A DNA stretch of 11,314 nucleotides, taken from contig CALBRU010000045.1 in NCBI GenBank assembly GCA_937927695.1, forward strand, positions 1 to 11,314, given 5' to 3'. The position numbers and the translations under genes are program-made. Positions 7,085-11,314 of the stretch are shown piece by piece; the stretch's first letter is position 1, and every line of letters begins with the position of its first letter. This stretch comes from an uncultured Thiomonas sp. (GTDB lineage Bacteria; Pseudomonadota; Gammaproteobacteria; Burkholderiales; Burkholderiaceae_C). A model generated the notes under the pieces. It saw nothing but the letters and a program-made list of their open reading frames with translations. It did not search any database and had not been told where the DNA came from.

Positions 7085-7112
7085 AGATTGTGCAGCGAAT
7101 CAAAAGTTCAAG
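7085..7112 (-). promoter_or_regulatory. Candidate heat-shock (sigma-32) promoter of htpX
   Basis: On the minus strand CTTGAAC (7112-7106; six of seven to CTTGAAA) is followed after 13 nt by CACAATCT (7092-7085), which matches five of the seven defined positions of the sigma-32 -10 element CCCCATNT. The spacing lies within the known range for sigma-32. Transcription would start near 7078, leaving a leader of about 28 nt with the GGAG site. A sigma-70 reading of the same region is poorer. Confidence 0.5.
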
Positions 7113-7125
7113 GCCGCAAAGGGAT

Positions 7126-7153
7126 TTAGCCCAGCGAGGGGCTTAGCCCAGCG
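7126..7153. repeat. 11-bp direct repeat duplicating the fmt stop region
   Basis: TTAGCCCAGCG occurs at 7126-7136 and again at 7143-7153 with a 17-nt period. The right copy contains the fmt stop codon and the last codons of the gene on the minus strand; the left copy lies just past the stop, out of phase. It looks like a small local duplication. Confidence 0.7.
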
Positions 7154-8129
7154 TCAAGCCCGTGAGGTCGTTCCCGCCCTGCAGCCATTGCCCCACGCTC
7201 TGCATTGTGCCGCCGGGTTTTTGCAATCGTGTGATGCGCAGCACACCGCTGCCGCAACCCACATCCAGCCCCTCGGCCGTCATCTGCCGCACCAAGCCGG
7301 GCGGGCCGACAAGCGACGGCGCCGTCAATGCCTCGGCTGCACCCACCTTGACGACACCGCCGTCTGGCAAGGTGAATTGCGTGCCTGGCCAGGGCGTGAA
7401 CGCCCGCACCCTCCGGGCGAGCAGCTCCGCGGGCAAATCCCACTGCAACAGCGATTCGTCCTTGCTGATTTTCTCGGCGTACGTCACCCCAGCTTCGGGC
7501 TGCGGACGTGGGCGCAGCTCGCCGCGTTCCAGCGCCTCCAGCCCCTGCACCACCAGGGCCGCGCCCAAGGCGGCGAGTTTGTCGTGCAGGGTGGACGCGG
7601 TGTCGGTGGATTCAATCGGCAGGGCCTGCTCCAGCAGCATGTCGCCCGTGTCGAGCCCCGCGTCCATCTGCATCAGGGTGATGCCCGTCTGCGCATCGCC
7701 TGCCTCGATCGCCCGCTGGATCGGGGCGGCTCCACGCCACCTGGGCAGCAGCGAGCCGTGAATGTTCAAGCAGCCCAATCGCGGCAGGGTCAGCACCGAC
7801 GTCGGCAGAATCAGGCCATAGGCCGCCACGACCAGCACATCCGCCTGGGCGCCGCGCAACGCCTCGTGTGCCTGCGCAGCCTGTTCGGCATAGCGCCCGT
7901 CCAGTCGCAGACCTTGGGGTTGAATGACCTCAATTTGCGCAGCAGCAGCAACCCGTTTGACCGGGCTGGACTGCACTTTCATGCCGCGGCCCGCGGGACG
8001 GTCGGGCTGGGTCAGCACCAGAGGCACGGTGTAGCCCGCGCTCAGAATGGCGCGCAACGCCACCGCGGCGAACTCCGGCGTGCCAGCAAACGCCACGCAC
8101 AAACGGCGCGCCGAAGGGGAGGCGGGCAT
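7143..8129 (-). CDS. fmt: Methionyl-tRNA formyltransferase
   Basis: Formylates the initiator Met-tRNA with 10-formyl-tetrahydrofolate. The 328-residue protein has the N-terminal catalytic domain with FAGTPEFAAVAL (14-25), VLTQPDRPAGRG (38-49), CLNIHGSLLPRWRGAAPIQ (120-138) and MDAGLDTGDML (155-165). Asn122, His124 and Asp160 have the same spacing as the catalytic triad Asn106/His108/Asp144 of the E. coli enzyme. The C-terminal OB-like tRNA-binding domain follows, including FTPWPGTQFTLPDG. The ATG at 8129, 8 nt after the def stop, fits the family N-terminus; a TTG at 8141 overlapping the def stop is the alternative. def-fmt is a conserved pair in bacteria: one enzyme adds the formyl group that the other later removes. 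Confidence 0.97.
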   Translation of the reverse strand: MPASPSARRLCVAFAGTPEFAAVALRAILSAGYTVPLVLTQPDRPAGRGMKVQSSPVKRVAAAAQIEVIQPQGLRLDGRYAEQAAQAHEALRGAQADVLVVAAYGLILPTSVLTLPRLGCLNIHGSLLPRWRGAAPIQRAIEAGDAQTGITLMQMDAGLDTGDMLLEQALPIESTDTASTLHDKLAALGAALVVQGLEALERGELRPRPQPEAGVTYAEKISKDESLLQWDLPAELLARRVRAFTPWPGTQFTLPDGGVVKVGAAEALTAPSLVGPPGLVRQMTAEGLDVGCGSGVLRITRLQKPGGTMQSVGQWLQGGNDLTGLTLG

Positions 8130-8137
8130 GGCCTGGC

Positions 8138-8644
8138 TCAAGCGGCCTGCCTCTGCCGTTTGAGCATTTTGGTCTTGATCCGGTTGCGTTTGAGCGGCGA
8201 GAGGTAATCGACGAAAACCTTGCCCAGCAGATGATCCATTTCATGCTGAATGCACACCGCGGTCAGCCCGTCGGCGTCCATCTCGAAGGGCTGGCCCTGC
8301 GCGTCCAGCGCGCGCACCCGCACCGTGGCCGGCCGTGTGACCTTGTCGTAGATGCCGGGAACGGACAGGCAGCCCTCTTCCCATTCCTTATCTTCCGCGC
8401 TGTGCCGCACGATTTCCGGGTTGATGAGCGCCAGCGGTTGATTGCGCTCTTCCGAGGTATCCATGACGATGATGCGCTCGTGCACATCGACCTGTGTCGC
8501 GGCCAAGCCAACCCCATTGGAGGCATACATAGTCTCGAACATCGCCGCAACAAGAGCGCGTACCCGCTCATCGACCGCCGCAACCGGCTTGGCGACGGTG
8601 TAAAGACGCGGATCGGGATATTGAAGAATGGTCAGTGGTTCCAT
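8138..8644 (-). CDS. def: Peptide deformylase
   Basis: Fe(II)-type metallohydrolase that removes the N-formyl group from nascent proteins. The 168-residue protein contains all three family motifs: GVGLAATQ (44-51), EGCLS (90-94, Cys92 a metal ligand) and QHEMDHLLGKVF (133-144, with the HEMDH zinc/iron site at 134-138). It starts like the family, ILQYPDPRLYTVAKPV. The ATG at 8644 was chosen; an in-frame ATG at 8653 would add MRT and overlaps the TAAAAT box. Neither has a Shine-Dalgarno. fmt follows after 8 nt, so the two are co-transcribed. The gene is divergent from the LysM gene. Confidence 0.97.
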   Translation of the reverse strand: MEPLTILQYPDPRLYTVAKPVAAVDERVRALVAAMFETMYASNGVGLAATQVDVHERIIVMDTSEERNQPLALINPEIVRHSAEDKEWEEGCLSVPGIYDKVTRPATVRVRALDAQGQPFEMDADGLTAVCIQHEMDHLLGKVFVDYLSPLKRNRIKTKMLKRQRQAA

Positions 8645-8998
8645 GGTTCGCATTTTAGTTATTTGCGATGGAAAAGGCCTTATCCATTGCAAAAACGGGG
8701 ACGCACAACTGTGCCCGCGCCCGCGCCGACGCAGTGGGCCGGGCGCGCCCGCAACATTCTTGCAACTGCCGCCCCGTCCAAACGCCGACCAAACGGTGAT
8801 TTGATTGCCGCATCAAGGTGTTGCGTGCACAATGTGCTCAACAATTTTGAGATATGGGCCCTGGAATCGCAAATTTCCACGGGGGGCAGATTCACAAAAG
8901 ACCACACCGCGCCGGATGTGGCCACCGTTTCGATCTGGGGACTTTGCGCCATGCTGAGACAGGCTTTCCACCACCCTTTCAACCTCTTTTCACCTCGT
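8645..8998. other. def/LysM divergent intergenic region with clustered dyads
   Basis: These 354 bp hold no convincing gene. The reading frame of the LysM gene stays open far upstream, but the residues there do not resemble a secreted protein and the stretch runs back across def. The part at 8795-8856 is AT-richer than its surroundings and carries three adjacent dyads: TTGAT-N6-ATCAA (8801-8816), GCAC-AAT-GTGC (8827-8837) and CTCAA-N5-TTGAG (8837-8851). These could be operator or promoter elements for the LysM gene. No sigma-70 pair with good spacing was found. Confidence 0.35.
8652..8657 (-). promoter_or_regulatory. Candidate -10 box directly before def
   Basis: TAAAAT on the minus strand (five of six to consensus) ends 7 nt before the def ATG at 8644. 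As at purB, transcription from it would start about at the start codon, and no Shine-Dalgarno is present. No good -35 hexamer is seen at the expected distance, so the call is tentative. Confidence 0.3.
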
Positions 8999-10150
8999 AT
9001 GAGCTACCGCGCTCTGGCTGCCGCGCTGGCGCTGGCCACGGCGGCGCCCTGGGCTTGCGCCGCCAACCCATCTGCCGCCGCGCCCGCGCTGCATGGCCTG
9101 CCCAACTATCCGGTGGCTCCGGCGCAGCGCGCTCAGGCCGAACTGACCGCGCAGACCGGCGTGCCGGTTTCCGAGCTGGCGGCCAACGCGCCCTCGCGCT
9201 ACACCGTCAAACGCGGCGACACCCTCTGGGCAATTTCCGGCATGTACCTGCGCAAGCCCTGGGACTGGCCCAAGCTGTGGGGCATGAATCTGCAGCAGAT
9301 CCGCAACCCGCACTGGATTTTTCCGGGACAGGTGCTCTACCTCGACATTTCCAATGGCCGCGCCCGCCTCAGCATGGGCAGTGACAGCCAGGGCATTCCC
9401 ACGGTGAAGCTCAACCCGCAGGTCGAATCCAGCCCGCTGCCGCCTGAAGGCATTCCCACCATCTCGCCGGACCTCATCGCCCCCTTCCTCACCCAGCCGC
9501 TGATCGTCGAGCCCGACACCCTCGAAGCCTCGCCGCGCATCGTGGCCTTGCCCAAGGGGCACACCATGGCGTCGCCCGGTACGCAGGTCTATGTGCGCGG
9601 CGATGTGAGCAAAGCCACGCGCTATCAGATCTATCGCCCGGCCAAGCCGCTGGTCGATCCGGCCACGAAAAAAATCATCGCCTACCAGGCCGAATATCTC
9701 GGTACGACCAATCTCGTCGAGCCGCCTTCCGGGCCGGATGCGGTGTCGGTGTTCCGGGTTGACGGCATCGAGCGTGAAGTCGGCGTGGGCGACCGGCTGG
9801 TCATCGCGCCGCCGCGTGAATTCCTCAACTACACCCCGCACGCCCCGGCCAAACCGATCAGCGGCGACATTGTCTCGATCTACGGCGATCTGAGCATGGC
9901 GGCCAAGAACAGCGTGGTCGCACTCAACCGCGGGGCCGACGACGGGCTGGAGCGCGGCGACGTGCTGGCGCTGTGGCACAACAGCCGCATGGTCAAAGAC
10001 TCGACCGCGCCCGGCAAACCCGAGATCGAACTGCCCGACCGCCGCGTGGGCGTAATGATGGTGTTTCGCACCTTCAAGCATGTGGCCTATGCGCTCATCC
10101 TGTCGGCCGACGAACCGGTTGAAGTCGCAGACCGCTTCACCCAGCCCTGA
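8999..10150 (+). CDS. Secreted LysM-domain peptidoglycan-binding protein
   Basis: Predicted exported envelope protein of 383 residues. The N-terminus MSYRALAAALALATAAPWAC with cleavage near ACA (about residue 21) is a Sec signal peptide; no lipobox is seen. A single LysM domain spans about 67-116, with YTVKRGDTLWAIS, then NLQQIRNPHWIFPGQVLYLD. The remaining 260 residues form a conserved tail I cannot assign to a named domain; it has no visible catalytic motif. Proteins of this form beside dprA are common in Burkholderiales. The ATG at 8999 gives a standard signal peptide; an ATG at 8951 would add 16 residues before it and cannot be excluded, and neither has a strong Shine-Dalgarno. dprA begins 30 bp after the stop, so co-transcription is likely. 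Role unknown beyond likely binding of peptidoglycan. Confidence 0.9.
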   Translation: MSYRALAAALALATAAPWACAANPSAAAPALHGLPNYPVAPAQRAQAELTAQTGVPVSELAANAPSRYTVKRGDTLWAISGMYLRKPWDWPKLWGMNLQQIRNPHWIFPGQVLYLDISNGRARLSMGSDSQGIPTVKLNPQVESSPLPPEGIPTISPDLIAPFLTQPLIVEPDTLEASPRIVALPKGHTMASPGTQVYVRGDVSKATRYQIYRPAKPLVDPATKKIIAYQAEYLGTTNLVEPPSGPDAVSVFRVDGIEREVGVGDRLVIAPPREFLNYTPHAPAKPISGDIVSIYGDLSMAAKNSVVALNRGADDGLERGDVLALWHNSRMVKDSTAPGKPEIELPDRRVGVMMVFRTFKHVAYALILSADEPVEVADRFTQP

Positions 10151-10180
10151 TCGCCGTTGCAGCCTTCGGCACGGTCGAGC

Positions 10181-11308
10181 ATGACGCCGCCTGAAGACCT
10201 CGCCGACTGGCTGCGGCTGATGCAGACTCCGGGCGTTGGCGCCCTCACCGCGCGCCAACTGCTCTGCGCCCTCGGGCCGCCGTCGCTGATTTTCCAGGCC
10301 TCGCACGCCACGCTGACTCGGGTGGTCAGCGCCACCGTCGCCTCGGCGCTGCTGGCCGAGCCCGACCGCGAAACCCAAGACCTCATCGCCCGCACCCTGG
10401 AATGGGCCGCCCACCCGGGGCAGGACTGCATCACCCTGGACGATCCGGCTTATCCGCAAAGCCTGCTCGACATCACCGATCCGCCGCCCTTGCTTTACGC
10501 CTTGGGCAATGCCGCGCTGCTGGGCGCCCCACGGCGGCTGGCCATGGTGGGCGCACGCACCCCCACCGCACAGGGCGAGCGCGATGCCAAGGCGTTTGCG
10601 CAGGCATTCAGCGAAACCGGGGTCACCATCGTTTCGGGATTTGCCCTGGGCATCGACGCTGCCGCGCATCGCGGCGCCCTGGCCGCAACAGGCGCACAGG
10701 CCGGTTCGACCATCGCCGTGCTCGGCACAGGCTGCGACCGCGTCTATCCACCGCGTCACAAAGAACTTGCGCATCTCGTGGCCGAGCGCGGGCTGCTGCT
10801 GTCCGAGTTTGCGCTGGGCACATCTCCCGCCAAGGGCAATTTTCCGCGCCGAAACCGCCTCATCAGCGGCCTGTCACGCGGGGTGCTGGTGATCGAGGCC
10901 GCCACGCACTCCGGCTCGCTCATCACCGCGCGGCTGGCTGGCGAGCAAGGACGCGAAGTCTTTGCCATGCCCGGCTCGATCCACAACCCCCTGGCGCATG
11001 GCTGCCACCGCCTCATTCGCGAGGGCGCCAAGCTTGTCGAAACCGCGCAAGACGTGTTGGAAGAATTTGCCTGGGATGCGCGCCCAGCCGCGAAAACCAC
11101 GACGGAAGACGCATCGTTCGCCGCGGAAGCCCCGCCCGAATGCGACATCCTGCGCGCCCTGGGCTACGACATTCGCAGCTTCGACGATCTCAGCGCGCGC
11201 ACCGGCTGGCCTGCCGACAGGCTAGGAGCTCGCCTGCTCGAACTCGAACTGGAGGGCCAGGTCGCGCGCCTGCCCGGCGGCCGGTTTCAGCGCATCGCCC
11301 GCGCCTGA
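10181..11308 (+). CDS. dprA: DNA-processing protein DprA
   Basis: Cytoplasmic protein that binds incoming single-stranded DNA during natural transformation and loads RecA. The 375-residue protein has an N-terminal helical SAM-like part with TPGVGALTARQLL (16-28), then the extended Rossmann fold with MVGARTPTAQG (122-132), SGFALGIDAAAHRGAL (152-167), GTGCDRVYPPRH (182-193), SEFALGTSPAKGNFPRRNRL (208-227), ATHSGSLITARLA (241-253) and MPGSIHNPLAHGCHRLIREGA (263-283). The last 55 residues form the winged-helix domain (DprA_WH), absent in some species. The gene is complete, ending 6 nt before the window edge. The ATG at 10181 suits the family; a TTG at 10157 is possible but less likely. It follows the LysM gene by 30 bp. 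Confidence 0.97.
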   Translation: MTPPEDLADWLRLMQTPGVGALTARQLLCALGPPSLIFQASHATLTRVVSATVASALLAEPDRETQDLIARTLEWAAHPGQDCITLDDPAYPQSLLDITDPPPLLYALGNAALLGAPRRLAMVGARTPTAQGERDAKAFAQAFSETGVTIVSGFALGIDAAAHRGALAATGAQAGSTIAVLGTGCDRVYPPRHKELAHLVAERGLLLSEFALGTSPAKGNFPRRNRLISGLSRGVLVIEAATHSGSLITARLAGEQGREVFAMPGSIHNPLAHGCHRLIREGAKLVETAQDVLEEFAWDARPAAKTTTEDASFAAEAPPECDILRALGYDIRSFDDLSARTGWPADRLGARLLELELEGQVARLPGGRFQRIARA

Positions 11309-11314
11309 AATCCG

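Noticed and set aside
5998..7086. Open frame of 362 codons on the plus strand across the terminator and htpX
   Set aside because: It runs through a strong intrinsic terminator and antisense to htpX; no family resemblance.
7068..8207. Open frame of 379 codons on the plus strand opposite fmt
   Set aside because: Antisense shadow of fmt, which has all catalytic residues on the other strand; composition is His/Gln/Arg-rich without motifs.
8231..8998. N-terminal extension of the LysM protein to a start at 8231
   Set aside because: The extension overlaps def, has no domain, and would bury the signal peptide; the open frame is a product of base composition.
8990..10774. Long open frame of 594 codons on the minus strand opposite the LysM gene and dprA
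   Set aside because: It lies antisense to two genes with clear family motifs, is rich in Arg, Gly and His as expected from reverse frames of GC-rich DNA, and has no recognisable domain.
1..11314. CRISPR array, toxin-antitoxin pair, insertion sequence or defence island
   Set aside because: No regularly spaced repeats, no transposase or terminal inverted repeats, and no gene outside housekeeping families was found.

Overview
The window reads as an ordinary chromosomal segment of a GC-rich betaproteobacterium, most likely order Burkholderiales. The evidence is the high GC content, dense coding on both strands, and gene neighbourhoods I recognise from that order: thiL-pgpA-pncC, a GST gene divergent from purB, and def-fmt divergent from a LysM gene and dprA. 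A genus such as Thiomonas is possible but cannot be settled here. I see no rRNA, tRNA, CRISPR array, insertion sequence, prophage or integration site.

Layout from left to right. Minus strand: the 5' part of maeB (NADP-dependent malic enzyme with the start of its phosphotransacetylase-like domain), cut by the left edge. Plus strand: thiL (thiamine-phosphate kinase), pgpA (phosphatidylglycerophosphatase A) and pncC (NMN amidase), tightly spaced and probably one operon. Minus strand: a YibF-like glutathione S-transferase. Plus strand: purB (adenylosuccinate lyase) followed by a small four-helix membrane protein of the so-called phage holin 4 family (YvlD-like), closed by a strong bidirectional terminator. 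Minus strand: def-fmt (peptide deformylase and methionyl-tRNA formyltransferase), then htpX (membrane zinc protease) behind its own candidate heat-shock promoter. Plus strand: a secreted LysM protein and dprA (DNA-processing factor for natural transformation), complete near the right edge.

Most genes are housekeeping: central carbon metabolism, thiamine diphosphate synthesis, phospholipid synthesis, NAD salvage, purine synthesis, N-terminal formyl-methionine metabolism and membrane protein quality control. DprA and the LysM protein concern DNA uptake or recombination and the cell envelope. All genes look intact apart from the edge truncation of maeB.

I found no convincing undescribed multi-gene system. 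What merits a second look is mostly regulatory or small-scale: a sigma-32-like promoter at htpX, -10-like boxes 6-7 nt before the purB and def start codons with no Shine-Dalgarno (possible leaderless mRNAs), an inverted repeat before purB, a run of nine A in the GST gene, an unusual segment in the PgpA active-site region, a duplicated fmt 3' end, and clustered dyads in the def/LysM intergenic region.
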